In this document: piece by piece, positions 24,829-33,484 of the stretch
Layout of the letters: each line of letters begins with the position of its first letter
How positions within the stretch are numbered: the first letter of the stretch is position 1
NCBI GenBank assembly: GCA_963715405.1
Contig: OY970239.1
Location: 62,001-126,000 of the forward strand
Direction: 5' to 3'
DNA: 64,000 nucleotides
Source: JALZKA01 sp963715405
GTDB taxonomy: Bacteria > Actinomycetota > Thermoleophilia > Solirubrobacterales > 70-9
The notes under the pieces: model-generated
What the model saw: the letters and a program-made list of their open reading frames with translations, nothing else
Database searches by the model: none
What the model was told of the DNA's origin: nothing
Translations under genes and position numbers: made by a program

Positions 24829-25155
24829 ATGACCGGCAAGCTGCCTGACGTAACCGACGCAAACTTCCAGAGCGAAGTCCTCGACGCCGGCGAGCCCGTC
24901 CTCGTCGACTTCTGGGCGCCGTGGTGCGGCCCCTGCCGAGTGGTCCATCCGATCCTCGAGGAGATGTCAGCGGAGCGCGATGACGTGCGCATCGTCTCCC
25001 TCAACATCGATGACAACACCGAGACCGCTTCTCAGTTCGACGTGCTTTCGATCCCGACCCTGATCCTCTTCAAGGACGGGGCCGAGGCGAAGCGCATCGT
25101 GGGCGCCCGGCCCAAGCGAAGCCTCGAAGCCGAGCTCGAGCCGGCACTGGCCTAG
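24829..25155 (+). CDS. trxA: Thioredoxin
   Basis: Encodes 108 residues, standard size. The active site is DFWAPWCGPCRVV (Cys33 and Cys36), and the conserved cis-proline loop is VLSIPTLILFKDG. It is the general cytosolic disulfide reductant, kept reduced by thioredoxin reductase (not in the window). It has its own promoter upstream. Its TAG overlaps by one base the GTG of a small tautomerase gene, so the two are co-translated. Confidence 0.97.
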   Translation: MTGKLPDVTDANFQSEVLDAGEPVLVDFWAPWCGPCRVVHPILEEMSAERDDVRIVSLNIDDNTETASQFDVLSIPTLILFKDGAEAKRIVGARPKRSLEAELEPALA

Positions 25156-25334
25156 TGCCCTTCATCCACGTTCACTGGTTCGAAGGCCGCTCGGACGAGC
25201 AGAAAGCCGAGCTGGCAAAGCGCATCACCGAAGCCATGGTCGAAGTCGGCAAGACCTCAGAGGATCACGTCTGGATCAAGTTCGACGACTCGAAGAAGTC
25301 GGACTGGGTGATGGGCGGCGAGCAGCAGGGCTGA
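25155..25334 (+). CDS. Small tautomerase (4-oxalocrotonate tautomerase family)
   Basis: Encodes only 59 residues and is easily missed. Translation from GTG 25155 gives PFIHVHWFEGRSDEQKAEL after the initiator Met, with the catalytic N-terminal proline and the Arg of the EGRSDEQK motif, both hallmarks of the family. A single helix (ELAKRITEAMVEVG) and the second strand (DHVWIKFDD) follow. Usual length is 60-70. These hexameric enzymes move protons on keto-enol substrates without cofactor; the substrate is unknown. The frame is complete and coupled to trxA (TAGTG). The C-terminus (SDWVMGGEQQG) also fits the family. Confidence 0.88.
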   Translation: MPFIHVHWFEGRSDEQKAELAKRITEAMVEVGKTSEDHVWIKFDDSKKSDWVMGGEQQG

Positions 25335-25367
25335 GTGAGCGCCGCTGCCCACCGTTTTTCAGATCGC

Positions 25368-25724
25368 TTAGAGCTTGACGATTTCCGATCGCGCTGACTT
25401 GCAGTCGGGGTCTTCCTTGGCCTGCGCGTAGAACCTGCCATCGCTCAGGTTGGTGTTGCCCGTCGACCACTTGCCGTTGTCCTCAGTCGTGTCCGTCGCG
25501 ATCTTGTCGTCCTTGCCCGGCCGCTTCTGCTTGAGCACGACGGTGCGGCCGGCGCTGCAGCGAGGCTCATCCTCGGAGTTCACCCTGCCGGAGAAGTCAC
25601 CGCTTTGCTCCTTGATCGTGACCGTGGTTTCGGCTTGAGTTCCGGCAGCCGACGTCGAAGCCAGCCCGAGCGCCATGACGAGCGCGAGCGAGCTAAAGAT
25701 TGCTGTCCGCAGTACTGACCTCAT
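25368..25724 (-). CDS. Secreted protein, unknown
   Basis: Encodes 118 residues with a signal peptide (MRSVLRTAIFSSLALVMALGLASTSAAG) and a likely cut after the Ala-rich end. The mature part has strand-rich segments (TTVTIKEQSGDFSGRV, RTVVLKQKRPGK, GRFYAQAKED) and two cysteines (RCSAG and PDCKSARS) able to form a disulfide. The pattern suggests a small immunoglobulin-like or carboxypeptidase-regulatory-like beta sandwich, but no family is certain. It follows ileS's end on the same strand 63 bases away, so it could be read from its own promoter or form the upstream neighbour of nothing else; transcription is unknown. Confidence 0.7.
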   Translation of the reverse strand: MRSVLRTAIFSSLALVMALGLASTSAAGTQAETTVTIKEQSGDFSGRVNSEDEPRCSAGRTVVLKQKRPGKDDKIATDTTEDNGKWSTGNTNLSDGRFYAQAKEDPDCKSARSEIVKL

Positions 25725-25787
25725 TTGTCACCCCTGTTGTTAAGACGACCCGCTCGTCGGGTCGCTGCCGGAGACTAAACGATTGCC

Positions 25788-28700
25788 CTACCTGCGGGCG
25801 ACGCTGATCGAGAGTCTCATGCCATCGATCGTCGCCTCGGTTGCGGGACCGTCGCCTTCGTAGGCGACCTGCGTCGCGAGCACCTCGCCGGTGACGTACT
25901 CCTCGTGCTCCCGCGCCGCGTCCACGAGCGCCTCGTCGCCGCCGAGGGTGAGCGAGATGCGGTCCGTGATCTCGAAGCCGGCTTCCTTGCGCGCGTTCTG
26001 GACGGCATGGACGACCTCGCGCGCGAGCCCTTCACGGCGCAGGTCGTCGTCCAGCTCGAGCGCGAGTGCCACGGCGCGTCCCGCATCGGACTCGACCTCG
26101 TAGCCCTCGAGCGGCTCCATGACAAGCTGAAGGTCGTCCGGATTAAGTGTGTGCTCGTGGCCGTCGATGGAAATGCCGACCGCCCGCTCTCCGCTCGCCG
26201 CCGCGCGAGCCGAGTCGGGGTCGAGACCTTCCACCGCGGCCGCTACCTGCGGCATCGATTTGCCGAAGCGAGGTCCCAGCGTCCGGTAGTTGGGCTTGAC
26301 GCGGTGCGAGACGAGGTCGGCGTCCGAGGTGACGAACTCGAGCTCTCGCACATTCAGCTCGGAGCGGACGATGTCCGAGAGGCGCTCGATCTCCTCGCGC
26401 TCACCGCCGGTGGCGACGATAACCGCCTTGGAGAGCGGCTGGCGCATCTTCATCTTCGCGGCCGCGCGGGCCGCCCGCCCGAGCTCGATCGCGCGCATCG
26501 CAGCGGCGACACCGGCTTCGAGCTCTGGATCGCGGTGCCCGCCGTCGGCGACGGGGAAGTCGGCGAGGTGGACGGAGGAGGCATCGCCTGAGAGGTTGCG
26601 GTGGATCTCGTCGGTTACGAACGGCATGAACGGCGCCAACATCCGCACGACCTCGATGAGACAGTGACGAAGCGTCCCCAGCGCTGCGGCGTCCCCGCCC
26701 CAGAAGCGCCGGCGCGATAGGCGGACGTAGCGGTTCGAGAGCGTCTCGACGAATGCCGCAAGCTCCTGTCCCGCGCGCGTGCAGTTGAAGGCGGACAGCT
26801 CGCGCCCGGCGGTTTCCGCCACCGCCTCTAGCTCGCTCAGGATCCATCTGTCGAGGTCCGAACCCTCGCCCGGGGCGGGAGCGTGAGGGGCCGTCTCCGG
26901 CTCCAGGCCTTCCGCGTTCGCGTACATCACCCAGAACGAGTACGTGTTCCACAGCGTGTTCATGAACTGGCGGGTCGCCTCGCCGAGGGTCTCGACGGAG
27001 AAGCGGTAGCCCGACCAGGGCTGCTGGGCGGTGAAGTAGTACCAGCGAAACGCGTCGGCGCCGTGGGTCTCGAGAACGTCCCAGGGGTCGACGGTGTTCC
27101 CCTTTGACTTGGACATCTTCTGGCCGTCGGGGTCGAGGATCAGGCCGAGGCAGACGCAGTTCTCATACGAGGTCTGGTCGAAGACCAGGGTCGAGACTGC
27201 GAGGAGCGAGTAGAACCAGCCGCGGGTCTGGTCGATCCCTTCGCAGATGTACTGGGCGGGAAACCGGTGCTCGAACTCGTCCGTTCCCTCGAACGGGTGG
27301 TGAAACTGGGCGAAGGGCATCGAGCCCGAGTCGAACCACGTGTCGATGACTTCGGGCACGCGGCGCATCTGGCCCTCGCAGCCCTCACGCGCACACCGCA
27401 AGACGATGTCGTCGACGTAGGGCCGGTGGAGGTCGTCGGGGATCTCGCCGCCGTGCTCGCGCAGCTCCTCGAGCGAGCCCGCGCAGAGCTCTTCTTCGCA
27501 TTGAGAGGAGTCGCACTGCCAGACCGGAAGCGGAGTGCCCCAGTAGCGCTCGCGCGAGAGCGCCCAGTCCACGTTGTTCTCGAGCCAATTCCCGAAGCGC
27601 CCGTGCTTGATGTGGGCGGGGTGCCAGCCGATCTCCTCGTTTATCGCGAGCATCCGGTCGCGTACTTCGGTCGTGCGGATGTACCAGCTCGACTTGGCGT
27701 AGTAGAGAAGCGGCGTTCCGCAGCGCCAGCAGTGGGGGTAGGCGTGCTCATAGTCCTGCGCCCGGAACAGCCGGCCGCTTTCCTTCAGCGCCGCGACGAT
27801 CTCGGGGTTGTGCTCGAAGACGAGCTTCCCCTGAAAGTCAGGGATTCTGTCGTCGAAGGTGCCGTCCGCCCGGACGGGGTTTTGCAGGGTCATCCCGTGC
27901 TCTTCACCGAGGCGGAAGTCGTCCTCGCCGAAGGCAAGGGCCGTGTGGACGAGGCCGGTGCCGTCGTCGGTCGTGACGAAGTCGCCGAGCAGCACCGAGT
28001 GGCCGAGAGGCCCGTACTCGGTGCCGGAGATGAAGCCGAACGGTGGCTCATAGCGGACGCCTTTGAGCGCCGAGCCCGGGAACGACGCCAAGGGCTCGAA
28101 GCCTTCGCCGAGGACCCGCTCAGCGAGGGCTCGAGCGACGATCACGACCTCGTCCGAGTCCGCAGGCCGCGCGCGGAGGTATTCGATTTCCGCCCCGGCA
28201 GCAACGGCGGCGTGAGAGATGAGCGTCCACGGCGTCGTGGTCCAGACCAGGAGGTTGTCGCCCGCCTGGATCGGCGACTCGGGAATCTCGTCGGCCGGTG
28301 GCACCGACGTGACCGGCAGGCGGACGTAGACGGAGGGATCGACCACGTCGCGATACCCCTGCGCGACTTCGTGAGAGGAAAGGGCGGTCCCGCAGCGCGG
28401 GCAGTAGGGCACGACCTTGTGTCCTTGATAGAGGCGCCCCGCGTCCCACATCTGGCGCAGCGCCCACCACACCGACTCGATGTAGTCGTTCGTCATCGTG
28501 ACGTAGGGGTCGTCGAGGTCGATCCAGAAACCGATCCGCTCGGACAGGCGGTTCCAGTCCTCCACGTAGCGAAAGACCGACTCGCGACAGCGCGAGTTGA
28601 ACTCGGCGATCCCGTACTCCTCGATCTCCTCCTTCGAGGAGATGCCCAGCTCCTTTTCCACCTCGAGCTCGACTGGCAGCCCGTGGCAGTCCCAGCCTGC

Positions 28701-28952
28701 CTTTCGCGGCACGCTCGCGCCGGCCATCGCGCGGTAGCGGGGGTATATGTCCTTGAACACGCGGCTGAGGACGTGCCCCGAGTGCGGTTTGCCGTTCGCG
28801 GTGGGAGGCCCCTCGTAAAAGCTCCAGGTCGGCGCCTGAGCGCGAAGCTCGAGCTGGCGGCGAAAGAGATCCTCCTCGCGCCAGGTTTCGAGCAAGCCGT
28901 GCTCGAGCTCGACGAAGCTCTGCTTGGGATCGACTGGGCGAAAGCCAGGCAC
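25788..28952 (-). CDS. ileS: Isoleucyl-tRNA synthetase
   Basis: Encodes 1054 residues from GTG 28952 (MPGFRPVDPKQSFVELEHGLLE). The class I HIGH motif is PPTANGKPHSGHVLS and the second signature is KMSKSKGNTVDPWD. An editing domain and two zinc-like pairs (PYCPRCGTALSSHE, HCWRCGTPLLYY) are present, followed by the anticodon-binding and C-terminal domains. The size and the PPTANGKP version place it with the longer actinobacterial/archaeal-eukaryotic-like IleRS rather than the E. coli type. It charges tRNA-Ile in the cytoplasm. An earlier in-frame start (29030) only adds low-quality residues overlapping the fumC leader. Confidence 0.97.
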   Translation of the reverse strand: MPGFRPVDPKQSFVELEHGLLETWREEDLFRRQLELRAQAPTWSFYEGPPTANGKPHSGHVLSRVFKDIYPRYRAMAGASVPRKAGWDCHGLPVELEVEKELGISSKEEIEEYGIAEFNSRCRESVFRYVEDWNRLSERIGFWIDLDDPYVTMTNDYIESVWWALRQMWDAGRLYQGHKVVPYCPRCGTALSSHEVAQGYRDVVDPSVYVRLPVTSVPPADEIPESPIQAGDNLLVWTTTPWTLISHAAVAAGAEIEYLRARPADSDEVVIVARALAERVLGEGFEPLASFPGSALKGVRYEPPFGFISGTEYGPLGHSVLLGDFVTTDDGTGLVHTALAFGEDDFRLGEEHGMTLQNPVRADGTFDDRIPDFQGKLVFEHNPEIVAALKESGRLFRAQDYEHAYPHCWRCGTPLLYYAKSSWYIRTTEVRDRMLAINEEIGWHPAHIKHGRFGNWLENNVDWALSRERYWGTPLPVWQCDSSQCEEELCAGSLEELREHGGEIPDDLHRPYVDDIVLRCAREGCEGQMRRVPEVIDTWFDSGSMPFAQFHHPFEGTDEFEHRFPAQYICEGIDQTRGWFYSLLAVSTLVFDQTSYENCVCLGLILDPDGQKMSKSKGNTVDPWDVLETHGADAFRWYYFTAQQPWSGYRFSVETLGEATRQFMNTLWNTYSFWVMYANAEGLEPETAPHAPAPGEGSDLDRWILSELEAVAETAGRELSAFNCTRAGQELAAFVETLSNRYVRLSRRRFWGGDAAALGTLRHCLIEVVRMLAPFMPFVTDEIHRNLSGDASSVHLADFPVADGGHRDPELEAGVAAAMRAIELGRAARAAAKMKMRQPLSKAVIVATGGEREEIERLSDIVRSELNVRELEFVTSDADLVSHRVKPNYRTLGPRFGKSMPQVAAAVEGLDPDSARAAASGERAVGISIDGHEHTLNPDDLQLVMEPLEGYEVESDAGRAVALALELDDDLRREGLAREVVHAVQNARKEAGFEITDRISLTLGGDEALVDAAREHEEYVTGEVLATQVAYEGDGPATEATIDGMRLSISVARR

Positions 28953-29070
28953 AGCGGCCGAGTGTATGAGTGCCGAGCGCGTTGTCCTCAGGGTGCGCCC
29001 AGCGACCTTCAAGGGCAACGGGGGCGCCACCGCGCCGCGGCCGAATAGCCTCAGATTCGCAAACTTCGAC

Positions 29071-29075
29071 GGAGG
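29071..29075 (+). promoter_or_regulatory. Ribosome site that fixes the TTG start of fumC
   Basis: GGAGG, five bases before TTG 29081. The reading frame is open further upstream, but the leader looks non-coding. This site and the conserved LWGEET...VENFPVSG opening decide the start. Confidence 0.7.
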
Positions 29076-29080
29076 ATCAG

Positions 29081-30394
29081 TTGGCAGAGCAGCTCTGGGG
29101 CGAAGAGACGGCTAAGGCGGTTGAGAACTTCCCGGTTTCCGGGCATCCGATCCCGGTTCCGGTGATCCGGGCCCTGGGAAGGCTCAAGGGAGCGGCAGCC
29201 CGGGTGAACGCTGAGCTCGGGAAGCTGGATGCCGACATCGCAGAGCGGATCGCTGCGGCTGGCGATGCGGTCGCGGCCGGCGAGCACGACGACCAGTTCC
29301 CCGTTGACGTCTTCCAGACGGGTTCGGGAACCTCGTCGAACATGAACGCCAACGAAGTGATCGCGAACCTCGCCGGCGAGGGCGTCCACCGCAACGACCA
29401 CGTGAACATGGGCCAGTCGTCGAACGACGTCTTCCCCTCGGCCGTCCACATCGCCGCGCTCGGCGAGGTGAACGAGGATCTCCTTCCCGCCATGGAAGGT
29501 CTCGCGCAGACGTTCGAGAAGCGCTCGCAGGAGTTCTCGGGCATCGTAAAGACGGGCCGGACCCACCTCATGGACGCGGTGCCGGTGACGCTCGGCCAGG
29601 AGTTCTCGGGGTACGCGGCTCAGATCTCGCTCGGCTCAGAGCGAGTGCGCGCGACGCTCGAGCGAGTCGGACAGCTGCCGCTCGGCGGCACCGCGACCGG
29701 CACGGGCCTCAACACCCATCCCGAGTTCGCCGAGAAGGTGCGGGCCCTCATCTCGGAGGGCATGAACATCGAGGTCTCCGCGCCTCGTGACCGCTTTGAA
29801 GCCCAGGCCAACCGCGACGCGCTCGTCGAGCTCTCGGGTGCGCTGAAGGTCGTTGCCGTCTCGCTGATCAAGATTGCAAACGATCTCGCGCTCCTCGGCT
29901 CGGGACCGCGGGCGGGACTAGGCGAAATTCGCCTGCCAGAGCTTCAAAAGGGCTCCTCGATCATGCCCGGCAAGGTCAACCCGGTCATTCCCGAGGTGGT
30001 GATCCAGGTGGGCGACCAGGTGATCGGGAACGATGCGGCGATCACGGCCGCCGGCACCCAGGGCCAGTTCGAGCTGAACGTGCGCGTGCCCTTGATCGCC
30101 CGGAACCTTCTCGACCAGATCAAGCTCCTCGCCGCAGCCTGTCGTCTCCTCGACGAGAAGTGCGTCGCCGGCCTCGAGCCGAACCTCGAACGCCTCGACG
30201 AGTACAAGGAGTCGAACCTTCAGGTGACGACGGCGCTCAACGAGATCATTGGCTACGACAAGGGCGCCGAGATCGTGAAGGAGGCGGCGTCGTCCGGTCG
30301 CACGGTCCGCGAGGTGGCGATCGAGAAGGGAGTCGAGGCGAAGGTGCTCGACGACGCGATCGACTTCGAGGCGATCGCAAAGCCCCACGGCTGA
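29081..30394 (+). CDS. fumC: Class II fumarate hydratase
   Basis: Encodes 437 residues. It opens MAEQLWGEETAKAVENFPVSG, slightly shorter than usual. Signatures: FQTGSGTSSNMNANEVI, VKTGRTHLMDAVPVTLGQE (His for the active-site pair, fumarase rather than aspartase type), GGTATGTGLNTHPEF and KGSSIMPGKVNPVIPE. It interconverts fumarate and malate in the TCA cycle as a cytosolic tetramer. The start is TTG with GGAGG. It is divergent from ileS with 128 bases between, and a VOC protein gene follows after 2 bases. Confidence 0.95.
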   Translation: MAEQLWGEETAKAVENFPVSGHPIPVPVIRALGRLKGAAARVNAELGKLDADIAERIAAAGDAVAAGEHDDQFPVDVFQTGSGTSSNMNANEVIANLAGEGVHRNDHVNMGQSSNDVFPSAVHIAALGEVNEDLLPAMEGLAQTFEKRSQEFSGIVKTGRTHLMDAVPVTLGQEFSGYAAQISLGSERVRATLERVGQLPLGGTATGTGLNTHPEFAEKVRALISEGMNIEVSAPRDRFEAQANRDALVELSGALKVVAVSLIKIANDLALLGSGPRAGLGEIRLPELQKGSSIMPGKVNPVIPEVVIQVGDQVIGNDAAITAAGTQGQFELNVRVPLIARNLLDQIKLLAAACRLLDEKCVAGLEPNLERLDEYKESNLQVTTALNEIIGYDKGAEIVKEAASSGRTVREVAIEKGVEAKVLDDAIDFEAIAKPHG

Positions 30395-30396
30395 TT

Positions 30397-30720
30397 GTGC
30401 CGTCTCCCCTGATCGAGTTCCCCGCGGACGAGCCCGAGCGCGCCCTCGCGTTCTGGAAGGGAGTGCTGGGACTCGAGCTCTCGGAGCGTGGTCCCGATGA
30501 CGGCGCCGGGTGGGAGGCTGAGATCGACGGCGCTCGGCTTGGCGTACACGAGCGCGGCAAGGGGCCCGGCGACACCTTCTCGCTTCCCTACCTGGCGGTG
30601 CCCGACATGGCATCCGCCCTCGCGCGAGTCCTCGAGCACGGTGGCGAGGTCATCCATCCCGGAGAGCGTTGGGCGATCTGCCGCGACTCCGAAGGCAGCC
30701 CGTTCGCGCTCAGCGCGTAA
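30397..30720 (+). CDS. VOC (glyoxalase/bleomycin-resistance) family protein
   Basis: Encodes 107 residues from GTG 30397, starting just 2 bases after the fumC stop. It shows the paired beta-alpha-beta-beta-beta pattern: LIEFPADEPERALAFWKGVLGLEL in the first half and YLAVPDMASALARVLEHGGEVIHPGERWAICRD-type strands in the second (motif ends GSPFALSA). VOC proteins are metal enzymes or small-molecule binders; the usual first metal His is absent here (IEF instead of xDH), so catalysis is uncertain. It is likely cotranscribed with fumC and msrA. Confidence 0.82.
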   Translation: MPSPLIEFPADEPERALAFWKGVLGLELSERGPDDGAGWEAEIDGARLGVHERGKGPGDTFSLPYLAVPDMASALARVLEHGGEVIHPGERWAICRDSEGSPFALSA

Positions 30721-30776
30721 CGTTCGATGCGCGAGAGCGACTCATCACTGAGCGACGATCGAAAGGCGGAACGAGC

Positions 30777-31292
30777 ATGAGCGAGACGAACGGCGCACCC
30801 ACCCCCGAGCACACCGAGAAGGCAACCTTCGGCGCGGGCTGCTTCTGGCAAGTTGAGATGGCCTATCGCGAGATGGAGGGCGTCGTCGACACGGCGGTCG
30901 GCTACGAGGGTGGCCATGTGGAAAACCCGACCTACGAGATGGTCTGCTCCGGCACAACCGGCCACGCCGAGGTGACGCAAGTTGAGTTCGATCCGGCGAA
31001 AGTCTCCTACGAGGAGCTTGTTGACAAGTTCTGGGAGGTCCACGACCCAACCCAGCTCAATCGCCAGGGTCCCGACGTCGGCGATCAGTACCGGACGGCG
31101 GTCTTCACGCATTCCGACGAGCAGGCCGAGATCGCGCGGCGCTCGCTCGAGCGCGAGCAGCAGCGGCTCTCAAAGCCCATCGTCACCACCATCGAGCCCG
31201 CGACGGGCTTCTGGCGCGCCGAGGAGTACCACCAGTGCTACCTCCAAAAACGCGGCACGCGCGGGATGCTGTCCTCGCTCTTCGGGCACTAG
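30777..31292 (+). CDS. msrA: Peptide methionine-S-sulfoxide reductase MsrA
   Basis: Encodes 171 residues from ATG 30777 (MSETNGAPTPEHTEKATFGAG). The catalytic Cys is in FGAGCFWQVEMAY, followed by TAVGYEGGHVENPTYE, GHAEVTQVEFDP and the substrate-binding DPTQLNRQGPDVGDQYRTAVF. It reduces the S-epimer of methionine sulfoxide in proteins with thioredoxin; trxA lies 6 kb away. AAGGCGGAACG before the ATG can serve as ribosome site. Only one candidate resolving Cys (QCYLQKRG) lies near the C-terminus. Confidence 0.96.
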   Translation: MSETNGAPTPEHTEKATFGAGCFWQVEMAYREMEGVVDTAVGYEGGHVENPTYEMVCSGTTGHAEVTQVEFDPAKVSYEELVDKFWEVHDPTQLNRQGPDVGDQYRTAVFTHSDEQAEIARRSLEREQQRLSKPIVTTIEPATGFWRAEEYHQCYLQKRGTRGMLSSLFGH

Positions 31293-31301
31293 CCCGCCGG
31301 C

Positions 31302-32459
31302 CTAGGCGGCGCCCGTGAGCTGAACGGCGGCACCGATGCCGCCGCAGGCCGCCACGACCCAGAGGACCGTCAGCCGGCCGTGCCAGCGATTGAGCGCCAA
31401 GAAGGCGCCCACGGCCAGCAATGCGGTTGGAACGTCAACCACGCCGGTGTCGATGATGTCGACCGCGACTGCTGCGATCAAGCCGATAACGCCCGCCGCG
31501 ACCCCGAGGAGGAACGGGCGGAGCCGGTCGTTTTCGGCGATCGAGACCAGTCCCCGATGAAAGAAGATCGGAAAGACGAAGGCGGGAATAAAGATGCCGA
31601 GCGTGATGACGAGTGCGCCGACAAGGCCACCAGCGACGTAGCCGATGAACGTCGAGAAGATGATGAGCGGTGCAGGAAGGACGCCGCTCATCGCCAGCCC
31701 GTCGACGAACTGAGCATTGGTAAGCCAACCCTGATCGTCGACCGCTGCTTCCTGAAGGAACGGGATGACGGTGAAGGCGCCGCCGAAGGTCACGAGTCCG
31801 GCTTTGAGGCCCTCGAAGAAGATCTCGGCCGTGAGGGAGAGGGTGATCGCGCCCACGACCACCCCAGCCAGCACTGGCAGGCCCACGTCGAGCGCGTGGG
31901 TTCTCGCTGTCCAGGCCCGCGCGTGCGTCCACAGCTCGTAGGCGATTCCCGCGCTGACGAGGACGATGATGAATCCGGCGTCGGCGAACAGGGTCAGGCA
32001 AAACGCCGCCACGGCCAGGATCGCGAGGGGGACGTCGCTGATGAACGTCCGGCTCAGGCGCACAAGCGCCCGAGCGACGATGGCGCCCACCGCCGCCTTA
32101 AGGCCATAAAAGAGCTCGTCGAGATTGTCGGACAAGTCGGCTTCCACATACGCGATCGAGAGCGCAAGCATCAAGACAAAGCCCGGCAACATGAACCCGA
32201 GGCCGGCGAGGACGCCGCCGAGCTTGCCGCCGCGAAGCCTCCCGAAGTAAATGCAGAGCTCCGTCGCCTCGGGTCCGGGCAGGACCTGATACACGGCGAG
32301 CGTCCGCTTGAACGCGTCGTCGGAGACCCAGCCTTCCTCGTCTACGCACTCCCGCTTGATCGCCGCGATCTGAGCCGCGGGCCCGCCCCACGCGAGCGCC
32401 CCAAAGCGAAGGAAGCGAGCGAAGATCGAGAGGGGCGGATCCCCCGCGCGGTTGGCCAT
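31302..32459 (-). CDS. chrA: Chromate transporter ChrA (two-domain)
   Basis: Encodes 385 residues from ATG 32459 (MANRAGDPPLSIFARFLRFGAL). Both CHR repeats are complete. The first has FGALAWGGPAAQIAAIKRECV...GWVSDDAFKRTLAVYQVLPGPEATELCIYFG; the second has LVTFGGAFTVIPFLQEAAVDDQGWLTNAQFVDGLAMSGVLPAPLIIF (key words GGP/GGAF, Q, LPGP/LPAP). About ten membrane segments are expected. The family exports chromate in exchange for other anions; many members have other or unknown anion substrates. It is divergent from the lipoprotein gene and converges with msrA. Confidence 0.93.
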   Translation of the reverse strand: MANRAGDPPLSIFARFLRFGALAWGGPAAQIAAIKRECVDEEGWVSDDAFKRTLAVYQVLPGPEATELCIYFGRLRGGKLGGVLAGLGFMLPGFVLMLALSIAYVEADLSDNLDELFYGLKAAVGAIVARALVRLSRTFISDVPLAILAVAAFCLTLFADAGFIIVLVSAGIAYELWTHARAWTARTHALDVGLPVLAGVVVGAITLSLTAEIFFEGLKAGLVTFGGAFTVIPFLQEAAVDDQGWLTNAQFVDGLAMSGVLPAPLIIFSTFIGYVAGGLVGALVITLGIFIPAFVFPIFFHRGLVSIAENDRLRPFLLGVAAGVIGLIAAVAVDIIDTGVVDVPTALLAVGAFLALNRWHGRLTVLWVVAACGGIGAAVQLTGAA

Positions 32460-32499
32460 GCGGCGACCAAGGTAGCCACGGCGACTAGGTTGGGCGTCG

Positions 32500-32991
32500 A
32501 TGGGACCTGGCAGAGCTACCGACGCGCGGCGTGGAGCGCGCGCGGGGCTGCCTGTGATCGCGCTCGCGATCCTCTTGGCAGCAGCCGGCTGCGGCGACGA
32601 GGAAGACCCCACCTCGGGCGATCCGTTCGGCGAGGGAGACGCGGCGCTCACGGTCACGCTCGACCCCGACGGTCCCGACGGACAGGAGGAGGAGCTGAGC
32701 GAGGAGGTCAACTGCGAGGAGGCCAGCGACGATGCTCCCTGCCTGGCGGTTCAAGACCTCGAGACGAGCGACCTCGACCCGGCCCCAGCCGATCAGCCGT
32801 GCACGGAGATCTTCGGCGGTCCCGACGTCGCGACCGTCGAGGGCGAGGTCAACGGCGAGGACATCAACGCCGAGCTCAATCGCTCGAACGGCTGCGAGAT
32901 CGAGCGCTTCGACAGGGCCGTGCCGCTCCTCCAGGCGCTCTTCGAGGGCTACGAACCAGGAGCGGCGATCAACAAGCCGGCGCCGGGCTAG
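32500..32991 (+). CDS. Lipoprotein with subtilisin-inhibitor-like (SSI) domain
   Basis: Encodes 163 residues. The N-terminus has a type II signal peptide (ARAGLPVIALAILLAAAGC) with the lipid-bearing Cys at residue 31, then an acidic linker (DEEDPTSGDPFGEGD). The mature domain has paired cysteines in NCEEASDDAPCLAV, PCTEIFGGPDVATVEGEV and NRSNGCEIERFD. The last two blocks resemble Streptomyces subtilisin inhibitor-type proteins, so a surface protease inhibitor is possible. The resemblance is by eye and modest. It ends by overlapping the convergent gene by 4 bases. Confidence 0.65.
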   Translation: MGPGRATDARRGARAGLPVIALAILLAAAGCGDEEDPTSGDPFGEGDAALTVTLDPDGPDGQEEELSEEVNCEEASDDAPCLAVQDLETSDLDPAPADQPCTEIFGGPDVATVEGEVNGEDINAELNRSNGCEIERFDRAVPLLQALFEGYEPGAAINKPAPG

Positions 32992-33446
32992 CGGCCGAGC
33001 GACGCGAGGAAGGCTCGCGAGCTTCCGCTCACCCGCGCGATCAGCTGCCGAATCTCGCTCAGGCTCGCGCGAAGCTCTCCGTCGCCGCCCTCGAGCGGCA
33101 TGCCCGAGTCCTGGAGCTCCGCGAGGATCAGGTCGGCCTGCGCTGAGGAGGCGACCGCCTGCTCGAGGAAGCCCTTCGCGCCCTGCGACGGCGGCCCGAG
33201 TGGCTTGGGCTCAGGCTCGTCGGTCTCGTGGGAAACGCGCTGCGCAAAGCCGATTCGCGTTCGCTTCGCTCGCGCGTAGGCCTTTTGGACCGGTCTGAAG
33301 AGCTCGTCCTCGAGGCGCTCTGCCGAGGCCTCGGGCAGCGCCTCGAAGGCTTCTCCGAGGGAGGCGACCGCAAACGCGAGCTCCTCCTCGGCGGCTTCGA
33401 GGTCGCCGATGATGCGGTCTCTGGCTTCGGCTGTCGTGAACGCCAC
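32988..33446 (-). CDS. Helical protein, unknown
   Basis: Encodes 152 residues from GTG 33446 (MAFTTAEARDRIIGDLEAAEEEL). It is nearly all helical: three or four long amphipathic helices separated by a Pro-rich loop (DEPEPKPLGPPSQG). It has no Cys, no membrane segment and no signal peptide. It could be a helical-bundle regulator, but no family is recognised. It lies between the lipoprotein (convergent, 4-base overlap) and the aldehyde dehydrogenase, whose stop is 38 bases upstream on the same strand. Confidence 0.6.
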   Translation of the reverse strand: MAFTTAEARDRIIGDLEAAEEELAFAVASLGEAFEALPEASAERLEDELFRPVQKAYARAKRTRIGFAQRVSHETDEPEPKPLGPPSQGAKGFLEQAVASSAQADLILAELQDSGMPLEGGDGELRASLSEIRQLIARVSGSSRAFLASLGR

Positions 33447-33484
33447 GGGGCCGAGGTTAGGCGAGCCGCTCCTAGCAGCCAGAC

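Noticed and set aside
27267..29048. 593-codon open frame antisense to ileS
   Set aside because: GC-rich codon bias opens antisense frames; ileS accounts for the region completely.
28953..29080. Possible T-box leader upstream of ileS
   Set aside because: The leader has GCGGTGGCGCC on the minus strand but not the conserved T-box bulge AGGGTGGNACCGCG, and no specifier stem could be traced.
31380..33146. 588-codon plus-strand open frame across chrA and the lipoprotein
   Set aside because: It crosses two well-supported genes in other frames and has very high Arg/Glu without any motif.
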